Positions 51,079-60,813 of a DNA stretch of 64,000 nt are shown piece after piece. The notes beneath the pieces are model-generated. The model saw only the letters and a program-made list of their open reading frames with translations. It was not told the DNA's origin and did no database searches. The DNA lies in the NCBI RefSeq assembly GCF_900104095.1, contig NZ_FNJO01000003.1:434001-498000 (forward strand), written 5' to 3'. The stretch's first letter is position 1, and the number at the start of each line of letters is the position of its first letter. Both the position numbers and the translations under genes were made by a program. This DNA comes from Ralstonia sp. 25mfcol4.1. GTDB lineage: Bacteria; Pseudomonadota; Gammaproteobacteria; Burkholderiales; Burkholderiaceae.

Positions 51079-51597
51079 CTAATCTTCGAGCCGATCGATC
51101 GCCTCGCTGGCGTCGTGTTCGATCTTCTCGATAAACATCAGCTGGCGCGCGGCGGCGCCGGCGGCTTCGTTGTCACCGGCATCGAGCAGCGCACCGAGTG
51201 CCGCGTGGCGCTCGCGCTTTTCCTGGCGCAGATCGCGCAGCAGGCGGTCGAGCTGGTCCACGTCGCGCGCCTGCGTCGCGTCCTGCAGCGCCTCGCGCCA
51301 TTCCATCTGCTGCATCAGGAACGCCGGCGCCATCGCCGTATTGCTTTCAGCCTGGATGTCCACGCCGCGCAGATGCAGCAGGTAGATGGCGCGCTTGAGC
51401 GGCTGGCGCAGCGTGCGGTACGCCTCGTTGGCGTGCGCGGCCCACTGCATGGCCACGCGCCGCTCGGCATCGCCGGCATTGGCAAATCGGTCAGGGTGCG
51501 CCTGCGACTGGACGGTGCGATAAGCCGCGTCCAGCGCGGCTTCGTCCACTTCGTATTGGGCAGGCAGCCCGAACAGCGAGAAAAAATCGTCTTTCAA
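51079..51597 (-). CDS. hscB: Fe-S assembly co-chaperone HscB
   Basis: A J-domain protein that brings IscU to HscA. 172 residues from the TTG at 51597, which has GGAAAG seven bases upstream and opens with [11 protein letters not shown] as in the family. A GTG at 51621 would add eight residues but lacks a ribosome site. The HPD motif is intact ([11 protein letters not shown]), and the C-terminal three-helix IscU-binding region is present. Confidence 0.94.
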   Translation of the reverse strand: MKDDFFSLFGLPAQYEVDEAALDAAYRTVQSQAHPDRFANAGDAERRVAMQWAAHANEAYRTLRQPLKRAIYLLHLRGVDIQAESNTAMAPAFLMQQMEWREALQDATQARDVDQLDRLLRDLRQEKRERHAALGALLDAGDNEAAGAAARQLMFIEKIEHDASEAIDRLED

Positions 51598-51701
51598 AGC
51601 GCGTCTTTCCAAAACATTCACAACAAAAAGGAGCGGTCATGCCGCCCCTTGTCGTGTCGCCGCCCTCGCATCGATTGCCGATCCGTGCGCGGCACGGGCC
51701 A

Positions 51702-52022
51702 TCAGACCCGGAACGACTCGCCGCAGCCGCACTCGTCCTTGACGTTCGGGTTGTTGAACTTGAAGCCTTCGTTCAATCCCTCGCGCGCGAAGTCCAGTTC
51801 GGTACCGTCGATGTACGGCAGGCTCTTCGGATCGACGATCACCTTGATGCCGCGCGTCTCGAACACCTGGTCTTCCGGCTGCAGTTCGTCCACGTACTCC
51901 AGCTTGTACGCCAGGCCCGAGCAGCCGGTGGTCTTCACGCCCACGCGCAGGCCCAGGCCCTTGCCGCGGCGTTCCAGGTAGCGGGAAACATGTTTCGCCG
52001 CCTTTTCGGTCATCGTGATCAT
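51702..52022 (-). CDS. iscA: A-type Fe-S carrier IscA
   Basis: An iron-sulphur carrier that passes clusters to targets. 106 residues from the Met at 52022 ([12 protein letters not shown]); the frame is open further to 52079. The three conserved cysteines are C34 (TTGCSGLAY), C98 and C100 (DECGCGESF). About 100 non-coding bases separate it from hscB. Confidence 0.96.
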   Translation of the reverse strand: MITMTEKAAKHVSRYLERRGKGLGLRVGVKTTGCSGLAYKLEYVDELQPEDQVFETRGIKVIVDPKSLPYIDGTELDFAREGLNEGFKFNNPNVKDECGCGESFRV

Positions 52023-52103
52023 CTTTGCCTTGCTGTCGAAACGCCACGCGCGATACCGCACCGCGCGCGGCCATACCAACTTGTCTGAAGCGGACCAGGC
52101 CGC

Positions 52104-52505
52104 TCAGGCAGCCTTCTGCTCGGCGCCGCCGTGCTTCTTCTTGTAATCCTCGACGGCCGCCTTGATGGCGTCTTCCGCGAGGATCGAGCAGTGGATCTTC
52201 ACCGGCGGCAGCGCCAGTTCCTCGGCGATCTGGGTGTTCTTGATCTCCAGCGCCTGATCCACGGTCTTGCCCTTGACCCATTCGGTCACCAGCGACGACG
52301 ACGCGATGGCCGAGCCGCAGCCGTAGGTCTTGAACTTGGCGTCCTCGATCACACCCGCCTCGTTCACCTTGATCTGCAGCTTCATCACGTCGCCGCAGGC
52401 CGGGGCGCCGACCATGCCGGTGCCCACCGCGTCGTCGTTCTTGTCGAACGAACCGACGTTGCGCGGATTTTCATAGTGGTCGAGAACCTGGTTGCTGTAA
52501 GACAT
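52104..52505 (-). CDS. iscU: Fe-S scaffold IscU
   Basis: The scaffold on which new [2Fe-2S] and [4Fe-4S] clusters are made. 133 residues. Ligands are C37, D39 (APACGDVM), C63 (YGCGSA) and C106 next to H105 (KIHCS). LPPVK (99-103), the HscA recognition motif, is intact. It lies between iscS and iscA. Confidence 0.98.
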   Translation of the reverse strand: MSYSNQVLDHYENPRNVGSFDKNDDAVGTGMVGAPACGDVMKLQIKVNEAGVIEDAKFKTYGCGSAIASSSLVTEWVKGKTVDQALEIKNTQIAEELALPPVKIHCSILAEDAIKAAVEDYKKKHGGAEQKAA

Positions 52506-52560
52506 TTTGGTTACCTCTGACGAATCTTTATGGGGTTCTTGTTTTTACCGTGGATCGCAA

Positions 52561-53781
52561 TCAGTGCGCGGCCCACTGGATCGAATTCAGGTCGACGCCG
52601 TCCTTGAACATCTCCCACAGCGGCGACAGGTCGCGCAGCTTGCCGATCTTGTTCTTGAGCAGCTCGACGGTGTAGTCGATCTCGGCTTCGGTCGTAAAAC
52701 GGCCAACCGTGAAGCGGATCGAGCTATGCGCCAGCTCGTCGTTGCGGCCCAGGGCGCGCAGCACGTACGACGGCTCCAGCGACGCCGACGTGCAGGCCGA
52801 ACCCGACGACACGGCCACGTCCTTGATGGCCATGATCAGCGATTCGCCTTCGACGAAGTTGAAGCTGACATTCAGGTTGTGCGGCACCCGGTGTTCCATC
52901 GAACCGTTCAGGTACACCTCTTCCATCGACGACAGGCCGTTCCACAGGCGGTCACGCAGCATGCGGATGCGCTCGTTCTCGGTGGCCATTTCCTCGCGGG
53001 CCAGGCGGAACGCCTCGCCCATGCCGACGATCTGGTGCGTGGCCAGCGTGCCCGAACGCATGCCGCGCTCGTGGCCGCCGCCGTGCATCTGCGCTTCGAT
53101 GCGCACACGCGGCTTGCGGCGCACGTACAGCGCGCCGATGCCCTTCGGGCCGTAGGTCTTGTGGGCCGAGAACGACATCAGGTCGCACTTCAGCGTGGAC
53201 AGGTCGATCGCAACCTTGCCGGTGGCCTGCGCGGCATCGCAGTGGAAGATGATGCCCTTCTCGCGGCAGATCTCGCCGATCTGCTCGACATCCTGGATCA
53301 CGCCGATCTCGTTGTTCACGAGCATCACCGACACCACGATCGTGTCCGGGCGGATCGCCTGCTTGAACACTTCCATGTCGATCAGGCCATCGTCCTTGAC
53401 GTCGAGGTACGTCACCTCGAAGCCCTGGCGCTCCAGTTCACGCGTGGTGTCCAGCACGGCCTTGTGCTCGGTCTTCACGGTGATGATGTGGCGGCCCTTG
53501 CCCGAGTAGAAATTGGCCGCGCCCTTGATGGCGAGGTTGTCCGACTCGGTCGCGCCCGACGTCCACACGATCTCGCGCGGATCGGCACCCACCAGCGCCG
53601 CCACCTGCTCGCGCGCCTCTTCCACGGCGCGCTCGGCATCCCAGCCGTACGCGTGGCTGCGCGACGCCGGATTGCCGAACTGCTCGCGCAGGTACGGAAT
53701 CATCTTGTCCGCCACGCGCGGGTCCACCGGCGTGGTGGCCGAGTAATCCATGTAGATCGGGAAATGTGGGGTGGTGCTCAT
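52561..53781 (-). CDS. iscS: Cysteine desulfurase IscS
   Basis: A PLP enzyme that takes sulphur from cysteine and hands it to IscU and to tRNA thiolation. 406 residues. The PLP lysine is K208 (FSAHKTYGP) and the persulfide-bearing C330 lies in [17 protein letters not shown]. Start [21 protein letters not shown] is canonical for class I NifS/IscS. Confidence 0.98.
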   Translation of the reverse strand: MSTTPHFPIYMDYSATTPVDPRVADKMIPYLREQFGNPASRSHAYGWDAERAVEEAREQVAALVGADPREIVWTSGATESDNLAIKGAANFYSGKGRHIITVKTEHKAVLDTTRELERQGFEVTYLDVKDDGLIDMEVFKQAIRPDTIVVSVMLVNNEIGVIQDVEQIGEICREKGIIFHCDAAQATGKVAIDLSTLKCDLMSFSAHKTYGPKGIGALYVRRKPRVRIEAQMHGGGHERGMRSGTLATHQIVGMGEAFRLAREEMATENERIRMLRDRLWNGLSSMEEVYLNGSMEHRVPHNLNVSFNFVEGESLIMAIKDVAVSSGSACTSASLEPSYVLRALGRNDELAHSSIRFTVGRFTTEAEIDYTVELLKNKIGKLRDLSPLWEMFKDGVDLNSIQWAAH

Positions 53782-53855
53782 CTTATGACTGCCTTATAGG
53801 GATCGCTAATCGCGTACTGCCTACCGATAGTTTAATGCAGGTGCTGCAACCTTGC

Positions 53856-54410
53856 TTACGACTGCGCGAGGCTGAACACCGAGTTGACCACGCGGGCGCG
53901 TGCCGGCTTTTCCTGCTTCTCGGCCTTGCTGCGCGACACGGTGACGGGCTGCTGCGCGGCGTCTTCGCGCATGTCGTGCAGCACGGCCGGCTGGCGGGCG
54001 CGTTGCTGGTCAACGAGATTCTTCAGCGATACGGAGTCCAGGTACTCCACCATCTTCTGGTTCAGCGTGGCCCACAGCTCGTGGGTCATGCAGCGCCCGG
54101 ATCCGTCATCTCCGTTACAATTGCCCTTTCCCCCGCACTGGGTGGCATCGAGCGGCTCGTCCACGGCAATGATGATGTCTGCCACCGTGACGTCCTCGGC
54201 CTTGCGCGCGAGGCTGTAACCACCGCCCGGACCGCGCACGCTCTCGACGATCTCGTGACGGCGCAGCTTGCCAAACAGCTGCTCCAGGTACGACAGCGAG
54301 ATCTTCTGGCGCTGACTGATGCCTGCCAGCGTGACAGGACCCTGATCCTGGCGCATGGCCAGGTCGATCATGGCGGTTACCGCGAAGCGGCCTTTGGTGG
54401 TCAGTCTCAT
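53856..54410 (-). CDS. iscR: Fe-S cluster regulator IscR
   Basis: An Rrf2-family regulator that senses cluster supply with its own [2Fe-2S] and represses the isc operon when holo. 184 residues. The HTH lies around QKISLSYLEQLFGKLRRHE, and the wing is SVRGPGGGYSLAR. Ligands are C92, C98, C107 and H110; three residues are inserted between the second and third cysteine compared with E. coli (92/98/104/107). First gene of iscR-iscS-iscU-iscA-hscB-hscA-fdx-iscX. Confidence 0.96.
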   Translation of the reverse strand: MRLTTKGRFAVTAMIDLAMRQDQGPVTLAGISQRQKISLSYLEQLFGKLRRHEIVESVRGPGGGYSLARKAEDVTVADIIIAVDEPLDATQCGGKGNCNGDDGSGRCMTHELWATLNQKMVEYLDSVSLKNLVDQQRARQPAVLHDMREDAAQQPVTVSRSKAEKQEKPARARVVNSVFSLAQS

Positions 54411-54456
54411 GATGCTCGGGGAGAGGGAATACTTGAGAATTTCGCTCGAGTTTAAG

Positions 54457-54482
54457 ATATCCCGACTAAATCAGTCAAGTAC
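54457..54482 (-). promoter_or_regulatory. Type 1 IscR binding site
   Basis: The plus strand reads ATATCCCGACTAAATCAGTC and continues AAGTAC, about 50 bases before the iscR ATG. The GACT-N5-AGTC core and the flanks fit the E. coli type 1 consensus (ATASYYGACT..AGTCRRSTAT). It overlaps a TTGACT that may be the -35 of the operon. Confidence 0.8.
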
Positions 54483-54608
54483 CCGATCCCGCAACGCACT
54501 ATTCCACGCCCCATAACGATCCTGCGGTCGCGGCTTCGGAAAACTGCCATGCAAAGCACCCCGGCTTGATTTCCGGCATGGCATATCGGGCGATTCTGAT
54601 AGTCGTGC

Positions 54609-55067
54609 TCAGGCCAGTTGGCGCCGCAGCATCTCGATCACGCCGTCGCAGGCATCCTCGATGTAGTCCAACACGCGCTCGAAGCCGTCGCCCTCGCCGT
54701 AGTACGGGTCCGGCACTTCCTCGACCCGATAACGCGTGGCAAAGCTCATCAGCAGGCGCAGCTTGTCGGGGCCGACCTCCGGAAGCAGCCGGCGCAGCCC
54801 GGCCATGTTCGCCAGATCCATGGCCAGCACCAGATCGAAGCGGTCGAAGTCCGCCACATCCACCTGACTGGCCCGCAGCGCGGAAAGGTCATAGCCGCGC
54901 TGCAAGGCCGCGCGCTGACTCCGCGCGTCGGGCGCGCGGCCCACGTGGTAGTCGTGCGTGCCGGCCGAGTCGAGTTCGACCCGGTCGGACAGCCCAGCGG
55001 CCTGAAGCTTGGCGCGCAGCACGCCCTCCGCCGTTGGAGAACGGCAGATGTTACCCATGCAGCACAT
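54609..55067 (-). CDS. Low-molecular-weight protein-tyrosine phosphatase, possibly truncated N-terminus
   Basis: An arsenate-reductase-fold phosphatase of 152 residues. The catalytic P-loop is C3-M-G-N-I-C-R9-S (C-x5-R-S) and the general-acid Asp lies in VPDPYYGE. Homologues begin about eight residues earlier with the first beta strand (pattern M..ILMCCMGNICRSP). Upstream the DNA reads ATG AAA AAA TAG GCC ATT CTG ATG. A TAG therefore stands where the start of that strand should be, and only the downstream ATG (55067) is open. No strong ribosome site precedes either ATG. It lies 198 bases before iscR on the same strand. Confidence 0.88.
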   Translation of the reverse strand: MCCMGNICRSPTAEGVLRAKLQAAGLSDRVELDSAGTHDYHVGRAPDARSQRAALQRGYDLSALRASQVDVADFDRFDLVLAMDLANMAGLRRLLPEVGPDKLRLLMSFATRYRVEEVPDPYYGEGDGFERVLDYIEDACDGVIEMLRRQLA

Positions 55068-55161
55068 CAGAATGGCCTATTTTTTCATCGGCGCGATTTT
55101 ACCGCCATGCTCACCGCTAAAAACCGCCCCGACGATAGGGCCGCTAGAGCCGCTACAGCCG

Positions 55162-55401
55162 CTACAGCCGCTCGGCCAGCAGCTTGCCGCGCGCGAACCC
55201 GGCTGCCTCGGCGTCGGTGGGCGACTTGTAGTGCTCTGACGGCGGCGAGGTTTCCACCAGCGTGTCGGCCGCGCGAATATTCGTGCCTTTGCGGCACACG
55301 CGAACCGTGTAGTCCCATTCGATGGGCGACCGGGGTTTCACCAGCACCTGGATCTCGTGCGTTTCGAAAACCCTCTTTTTCCATTCACTGCTATAGGACA
55401 T
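55162..55401 (-). CDS. Small unknown protein
   Basis: A 79-residue cytoplasmic protein, unrecognised. It begins with MSYSSEWKKRVFETHEIQVL, is rich in charged residues and ends with a helix (SPTDAEAAGFARGKLLAERL). Together with the next gene it forms a pair of small same-strand genes that share the layout 'beta strands, then T/SPxxAxxxAxxxA...' with a C-terminal helix. They may be distant paralogues. No Cys pair, membrane helix or signal peptide. Confidence 0.7.
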   Translation of the reverse strand: MSYSSEWKKRVFETHEIQVLVKPRSPIEWDYTVRVCRKGTNIRAADTLVETSPPSEHYKSPTDAEAAGFARGKLLAERL

Positions 55402-55457
55402 CAGTGTCTCCTGGCGTGCCGGCCTTCTTCGGGCGTGACTGGGGGCTGATTCGGGTT

Positions 55458-55679
55458 TCAGCTCACCTCGCCGGCATCTATTGTCCGCATGGCTTCGGCC
55501 TCCGCCAGCGCCAGCGCTGCCTCTGGCGTATCGGCCGAGCCGGTCTCGGTTTCAAACGTGGGCCCGCCGGGCTCGCCGAACGCATCGGAAATGGTCAGTA
55601 CCCCGGCAAAACCGCCGCCCGCATGCGCAACGGCACGGGCAACGACCGTATAACCACCATATTCGAACTGTGTCACCAT
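55458..55679 (-). CDS. Small unknown protein, possible paralogue of its neighbour
   Basis: A 73-residue protein, unrecognised. It reads as three or four beta strands (FEYGGYTVVARAVAHAGGGF, then AGVLTISDAFG) followed by a helix (TPEAALALAEAEAMRTIDAG). No catalytic motif. Fifty-six bases before the other small gene, and about 107 bases after uvrB's stop on the same strand. Small proteins of this type are common in Burkholderiaceae and have no known role. Confidence 0.65.
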   Translation of the reverse strand: MVTQFEYGGYTVVARAVAHAGGGFAGVLTISDAFGEPGGPTFETETGSADTPEAALALAEAEAMRTIDAGEVS

Positions 55680-55786
55680 GGCACACTCCCTGGTTCGTGA
55701 TCCGGCGTCCCGCGCTGGGCGGATTGCCTAATCACTATAGGATGCCGTGGCGCACCATGCCCATCGGGCGCCGATCAGGTCTTCCC

Positions 55787-57880
55787 TCAGCTTGACGGCG
55801 GCAGCAGATGGTCGCCTTCGGCGCCGGCCCCGAACACCTGCGCCCGCAGCTTGGCAAGTTGGTCCCGCACCTGGGCCGCCTTTTCGAACTCCAGGTTCTT
55901 GGCGTGATCGAGCATCTGCTTCTCCAGGCGCTTGATTTCCTTGGCCACCTGCTTCTCGCTCATGTCCTCGTATTTCGCGCGTTCCGCGGCGGCGGTCAGC
56001 TCGGCCTTGACCTCGTCGGCGTCGTAGACGCCATCGATGATGTCCTTGATCCGCTTGACCACGCCGCGCGGCGTAATGCCGTGGGCCTCGTTGTGCGCGA
56101 TCTGCTTGGCGCGGCGGCGCTCGGTCTCCTGGATCGCCACCCGCATCGAATCGGTCATGCGGTCGCCGTAGAGAATGGCGGTGCCATTGACGTTACGGGC
56201 GGCCCGCCCGATGGTCTGGATCAGCGACCGCTCGGCCCGCAGGAAGCCTTCCTTGTCGGCATCGAGGATGGCCACCAGCGACACCTCCGGGATATCCAGG
56301 CCTTCGCGCAGCAGGTTGATCCCGACCAGCACGTCGAACGTGCCCAGGCGCAGGTCGCGGATGATTTCCACGCGCTCGACCGTATCGATGTCCGAATGCA
56401 GGTAGCGCACCTTGATGCCGTTTTCGGACAGGAACTCGGTCAGCTGCTCGGCCATGCGCTTGGTCAGCGTGGTCACCAGCACACGCTCGCCGGCCTGCAG
56501 CCGCAAGTGGATCTCGCTGAGCAGGTCGTCCACCTGCGTGGTGGCGGGCCGCACGTGGATGATCGGGTCGACCAGGCCGGTCGGCCGCACCACCTGCTCC
56601 ACCACCTGCCCTGCGTGCTCCTTCTCGTAGTTCGCCGGCGTGGCGGTGACGAAGACCGCCTGGCGCATCTTGCGCTCGTATTCCTCGAACTTGAGCGGCC
56701 GGTTGTCCAGCGCCGACGGCAGCCGGAAGCCGTACTCCACCAGCGTGGTCTTGCGCGCCCGGTCGCCGTTGTACATGCCGTTCAACTGGCCGATCAGCAC
56801 GTGCGATTCATCCAGGAACATCAGCGCGTCGGGCGGCAGGTAGTCCACCAGCGTCGGCGGCGGCTCGCCCGGCTTGGCGCCCGAAAGGTGGCGCGAATAG
56901 TTTTCGATACCCTTGCAGAACCCCAGTTCCGACAGCATTTCCAGGTCGAAGCGCGTGCGCTGCTCCAGCCGCTGTGCCTCGACCAGCCGGTTTTCCTTGT
57001 AGAAGAAGTCGAGCCGCTCGCGCAGCTCCACCTTGATGTCCTCGATCGCGCGCAGCACGGTCTCGCGCGGCGTCACGTAGTGGCTCGACGGGTAGACGGT
57101 GAAGCGCGGAATCTTCTGACGGACGCGGCCCGTCAGCGGGTCGAAGAACTGCAGCGAGTCCACCTCGTCGTCGAACAGCTCCACACGCACGGCCATCTCG
57201 GCATGCTCGGCCGGGAAGATGTCGAGCGTGTCGCCGCGCACGCGGAACGTGCCGCGCTGGAAGTCGGTCTCGTTGCGCGTGTACTGCATGGCGATCAGCC
57301 GCGCGATCACGTCGCGCTGGCTCAGCTTGTCGCCGGTACGCAGCGTCAGGATCATCTGATGGTATTCGCTCGGATTGCCGATACCGTAGATCGCCGACAC
57401 CGTCGCCACGATGATCGTGTCGCGCCGCTCCAGCAGGCTCTTGGTGGCCGACAGCCGCATCTGCTCGATATGCTCGTTGATCGACGAGTCCTTTTCGATG
57501 AACAGGTCGCGCTGCGGCACATAGGCCTCAGGCTGGTAGTAGTCGTAGTAGCTGACGAAATATTCCACCGCATTGCGCGGGAAAAATTCGCGAAATTCCG
57601 AATACAGCTGCGCCGCCAGGGTCTTGTTTGGCGCAAATACGATGGCCGGCCGGCCCATCCGGGCAATCACATTGGCCATCGTGAAGGTCTTGCCCGAGCC
57701 GGTCACGCCCAGCAGCGTCTGGAACGACAGGCCGTCCTCAATGCCCTCCACCAGTTGCCGGATCGCTTCGGGCTGGTCGCCCGCGGGCGGATACGGCTGG
57801 TACAGCTGGAATGGGGATCCCGGGAACGTGACGAATTTGTCTTCGTCCAGGGGCGGGGCGACTTCAGCGAGATTCGTCAT
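55787..57880 (-). CDS. uvrB: UvrABC excinuclease subunit B
   Basis: The helicase-like damage verifier of nucleotide excision repair. 697 residues. Walker A GVTGSGKT (58-65), the beta-hairpin [15 protein letters not shown] that clamps the DNA, helicase motif [14 protein letters not shown] (motif VI) and the C-terminal UVR/UvrC-binding domain ([20 protein letters not shown]). The N-terminus has ~20 extra residues. A LexA-like box lies upstream. Confidence 0.98.
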   Translation of the reverse strand: MTNLAEVAPPLDEDKFVTFPGSPFQLYQPYPPAGDQPEAIRQLVEGIEDGLSFQTLLGVTGSGKTFTMANVIARMGRPAIVFAPNKTLAAQLYSEFREFFPRNAVEYFVSYYDYYQPEAYVPQRDLFIEKDSSINEHIEQMRLSATKSLLERRDTIIVATVSAIYGIGNPSEYHQMILTLRTGDKLSQRDVIARLIAMQYTRNETDFQRGTFRVRGDTLDIFPAEHAEMAVRVELFDDEVDSLQFFDPLTGRVRQKIPRFTVYPSSHYVTPRETVLRAIEDIKVELRERLDFFYKENRLVEAQRLEQRTRFDLEMLSELGFCKGIENYSRHLSGAKPGEPPPTLVDYLPPDALMFLDESHVLIGQLNGMYNGDRARKTTLVEYGFRLPSALDNRPLKFEEYERKMRQAVFVTATPANYEKEHAGQVVEQVVRPTGLVDPIIHVRPATTQVDDLLSEIHLRLQAGERVLVTTLTKRMAEQLTEFLSENGIKVRYLHSDIDTVERVEIIRDLRLGTFDVLVGINLLREGLDIPEVSLVAILDADKEGFLRAERSLIQTIGRAARNVNGTAILYGDRMTDSMRVAIQETERRRAKQIAHNEAHGITPRGVVKRIKDIIDGVYDADEVKAELTAAAERAKYEDMSEKQVAKEIKRLEKQMLDHAKNLEFEKAAQVRDQLAKLRAQVFGAGAEGDHLLPPSS

Positions 57881-57991
57881 AAACGTAGGGAAAAACCTGA
57901 GGAAAACTGGCGGGATACGCTAGAATCTGGGGGTTGCGCGGATCGGTTCAAGCCCGGTTGGCCATAGTTTGCCGCACGGATACTGTCAGGT

Positions 57992-58007
57992 TTTGTCAGT
58001 AGTGACA
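57992..58007. promoter_or_regulatory. LexA-like SOS box candidate
   Basis: TTGT-CAGTAGTG-ACAG matches the CTGT-N8-ACAG LexA form at seven of eight defined positions. TGTCA-GTAG-TGACA inside it is a perfect inverted repeat. It stands 112 bases before uvrB and 104 before the aminotransferase, in their shared divergent region. A further TGTCAGG/GTCAGTCAGG repeat surrounds it. Confidence 0.4.
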
Positions 58008-58110
58008 GGAAGTCAGTCAGGAGCCCGTCACCGGTGCCGCCGCAGCCACAGCGCAGTTCGAAGCATTCTACGCCCTCCGTTTTGTTACACAGCTGACCAC
58101 GAGATCCCAA

Positions 58111-59307
58111 ATGAGTTTGTTTTCTGCCGTCGAGATGGCCCCGCGCGACCCGATCCTGGGCCTGAATGAAGCATTCAATGCCGATACCCGCGCCACCAAA
58201 GTGAATCTGGGCGTTGGCGTGTACTTCACCGACGAAGGGAAAATTCCGCTGCTGCGCGCCGTCCAGGAAGCCGAAAAGGCCCGCCTGACCAGCGCCACCC
58301 CGCGCGGCTACCTGCCGATCGAAGGCATCGCAGCCTACGACCAGGCCGTGCAGACCCTGCTGTTCGGCAAGGATTCGGCGCTCATTACCGAAGGCCGCGT
58401 CGTGACGGCTCAGGCACTTGGCGGCACGGGCGCCCTGAAGATCGGCGCCGACTTCCTGAAGCGTCTGTACCCGAACGCATCGGTCGCCATCAGCGATCCG
58501 AGCTGGGAAAACCACCGCGCGCTGTTCGAATCCGCCGGCTTCCCGGTGGTCAACTATGCGTACTACGATGCCCCGTCGCACGGCCTGAACTTCGCCGGCA
58601 TGGTGGAATCGCTGAAGTCGTATCCGGCCAACACGATCGTCGTGCTGCACGCGTGCTGCCACAACCCGACCGGCGTGGACCTGAACGACGCCCAGTGGAA
58701 ACAGGTAGTGGAACTGGTCCAGGAACGCAACCTGATTCCGTTCCTGGACATGGCCTACCAGGGCTTTGCCGAAGGCATCGAGCCGGACGGCGCCGCCGTG
58801 CGTCTGTTTGCCGAATCGGGCCTGCCGTTCTTCGTGTCGAGCTCGTTCTCGAAGAGCTTCTCGCTGTACGGCGAGCGCGTTGGCGCCCTGTCGATCGTCA
58901 CTACGGGCAAGGAAGAAGCCCAGCGCGTGATGTCGCAGATCAAGCGCGTGATCCGCACGAACTACTCCAATCCGCCGACCCACGGCGGCACCGTGGTGGC
59001 CACCGTGCTGAACAGCCCGGAACTGCGCGCCATGTGGGAGCAGGAACTGGCCGAAATGCGCGACCGCATCAAGCTGATGCGTAACGCGCTGGTCGACAAG
59101 CTGGCCGCCAAGGGCGTGCCGGGCGACTTCTCGTTCGTGAAGGCCCAGCGCGGCATGTTCTCGTACTCGGGCCTGACCTCGGCCCAGGTGGACCGCCTGC
59201 GCAACGAGCATGGCATCTACGCCGTCGGCACCGGTCGCATCTGCGTGGCCGCGCTGAACAGCCGCAACATCGACGCCGTGGTCAACGCCATCGCCGCGGT
59301 GTACTAA
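58111..59307 (+). CDS. tyrB: Aspartate/aromatic aminotransferase, class I
   Basis: A PLP aminotransferase of subgroup I-alpha (398 residues, AspC/TyrB-like). The PLP lysine is K248 in SSSFSKSFSLYGERVG. Further motifs are NLGVGVYFTDEGKIP at the N-terminus, HACCHNPTGVDL and RGMFSYSGL near the end. Whether aspartate or aromatic amino acids are preferred cannot be judged from these motifs. It has its own terminator and is divergent from uvrB. Confidence 0.9.
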   Translation: MSLFSAVEMAPRDPILGLNEAFNADTRATKVNLGVGVYFTDEGKIPLLRAVQEAEKARLTSATPRGYLPIEGIAAYDQAVQTLLFGKDSALITEGRVVTAQALGGTGALKIGADFLKRLYPNASVAISDPSWENHRALFESAGFPVVNYAYYDAPSHGLNFAGMVESLKSYPANTIVVLHACCHNPTGVDLNDAQWKQVVELVQERNLIPFLDMAYQGFAEGIEPDGAAVRLFAESGLPFFVSSSFSKSFSLYGERVGALSIVTTGKEEAQRVMSQIKRVIRTNYSNPPTHGGTVVATVLNSPELRAMWEQELAEMRDRIKLMRNALVDKLAAKGVPGDFSFVKAQRGMFSYSGLTSAQVDRLRNEHGIYAVGTGRICVAALNSRNIDAVVNAIAAVY

Positions 59308-59336
59308 AAAGCAACACCCGACCCTGCGTCAGCGGC

Positions 59337-59373
59337 AAAAGGCGACCTGGAGGCCACTCAGGTCGCCTTTTTT
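59337..59373 (+). terminator. Rho-independent terminator after the aminotransferase gene
   Basis: AAAAGGCGACCTG / CAGGTCGCCTTTTTT arms around GAGGCCACT, 30 bases after the aminotransferase stop. Confidence 0.92.
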
Positions 59374-59463
59374 GTCATTGTCAGGCGGTGTCATCCAGAT
59401 TTAGCGCCAATGTCCTATTGTCTTCCCTGCTTGCCGGCGTAATTTGGAAGCGTATGCTGCAAA

Positions 59464-59475
59464 GCACGATCGTTC
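59464..59475. promoter_or_regulatory. TetR-type operator upstream of PHB depolymerase
   Basis: GCACGATCGTTC differs by one base from the perfect palindrome GAACGATCGTTC at 14971-14982. It ends 9 bases before CATAAT (59485-59490), a possible -10 of the depolymerase gene. Confidence 0.5.
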
Positions 59476-59539
59476 GATTGCGGGCATAATCAGTTGCGCG
59501 ACAAGCACTCGCGACAAGAAAGGCTAGACAGGTACCGGC

Positions 59540-60778
59540 ATGCTTTACCAACTGCATGAATTCCAGCGTTCGATGCTGAACCCGCTGACAGCGTGGGCCC
59601 AGGCGACCGCCAAGACATTTACGAATCCCCTCAGCCCCCTCTCGCTGATTCCGGGCGCGCCCCGGATGGCGGCTGGATACGAGCTGTTGTACCGGCTCGG
59701 CAAGGAATACGAGAAGCCGGAGTTCGGCATCAAGAGCGTACGCTCGAATGGCCGCGAGATCCCCATCGTCGAACAGACCGTGCTGGAAAAGCCGTTCTGC
59801 AAGCTGGTGCGCTTCAAGCGGTATGCCGACGACCCCGAGACCATCAAGCTGCTCAAGGACGAGCCCGTGGTGCTGGTCTGCGCGCCGCTGTCGGGCCACC
59901 ACGCCACGCTGCTGCGCGACACCGTGCGCACGCTGCTGCAGGACCACAAGGTCTATGTGACCGACTGGGTCGATGCCCGCATGGTGCCGGCCGAGGAAGG
60001 CGCGTTCCACCTCGCCGACTACATCTACTACATCCAGGAATTCATCCGACATATCGGCGCCGACAAGCTGCACGTGATCTCGGTCTGCCAGCCTACCGTC
60101 CCGGTGCTCGCCGCCATCTCGCTGATGGCGTCGGCCGGCGAACAGACGCCGCGCACGATGACGATGATGGGCGGCCCGATCGACGCGCGCAAGAGCCCGA
60201 CTTCGGTCAACTCCCTGGCCACCAACAAGTCGTTCGAATGGTTCGAGAACAACGTCATCTACACGGTGCCGGCGAACTATCCGGGCCATGGCCGCAAGGT
60301 CTATCCGGGCTTCCTGCAGCACGCCGGCTTCGTGGCGATGAATCCGGACCGCCATCTGTCGTCGCACTATGACTATTACCTGAGCCTGATCGAGGGCGAC
60401 GCCGACGACGCCGAAGCGCACGTGCGCTTCTACGACGAATACAACGCGGTGCTGGACATGGCCGCCGAGTACTACCTCGACACGATCCGCGAAGTGTTCC
60501 AGGAATTCCGCCTGGCCAACGGCACGTGGGAAATCGACGGCGACCCGGTGCGCCCGCAGGACATCAAGGGCACGGCGCTGCTGACGATCGAAGGCGAGCT
60601 CGACGACATCTCGGGCGCGGGCCAGACGGCCGCCGCGCACGACCTGTGCGCCGGCATTCCGAAAACGCGCAAGCAACACATCACCGCGCCGAAGTGCGGC
60701 CACTACGGGATCTTCTCGGGCCGTCGCTGGCGCGACAACATCTATCCGGAACTGCGCGACTTCATCCGCAAGTACTGA
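59540..60778 (+). CDS. phaZ: Intracellular poly(3-hydroxybutyrate) depolymerase PhaZ
   Basis: Degrades PHB stored in granules, releasing 3-hydroxybutyrate units. 412 residues. The nucleophile is a cysteine, C183, in ISVCQPTVPVL. That is the lipase-box-like motif of the Cupriavidus necator PhaZ1 type, which also uses Cys183. The C-terminal H of the triad is expected in PKCGHYGIFSG. No signal peptide, as required for an intracellular enzyme. It is followed by a strong terminator and a TetR gene on the other strand. A palindromic operator lies upstream. Confidence 0.97.
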   Translation: MLYQLHEFQRSMLNPLTAWAQATAKTFTNPLSPLSLIPGAPRMAAGYELLYRLGKEYEKPEFGIKSVRSNGREIPIVEQTVLEKPFCKLVRFKRYADDPETIKLLKDEPVVLVCAPLSGHHATLLRDTVRTLLQDHKVYVTDWVDARMVPAEEGAFHLADYIYYIQEFIRHIGADKLHVISVCQPTVPVLAAISLMASAGEQTPRTMTMMGGPIDARKSPTSVNSLATNKSFEWFENNVIYTVPANYPGHGRKVYPGFLQHAGFVAMNPDRHLSSHYDYYLSLIEGDADDAEAHVRFYDEYNAVLDMAAEYYLDTIREVFQEFRLANGTWEIDGDPVRPQDIKGTALLTIEGELDDISGAGQTAAAHDLCAGIPKTRKQHITAPKCGHYGIFSGRRWRDNIYPELRDFIRKY

Positions 60779-60813
60779 GCCTGGCCTGGCCCCGCCCAGG
60801 GCCGGAATGGCAG

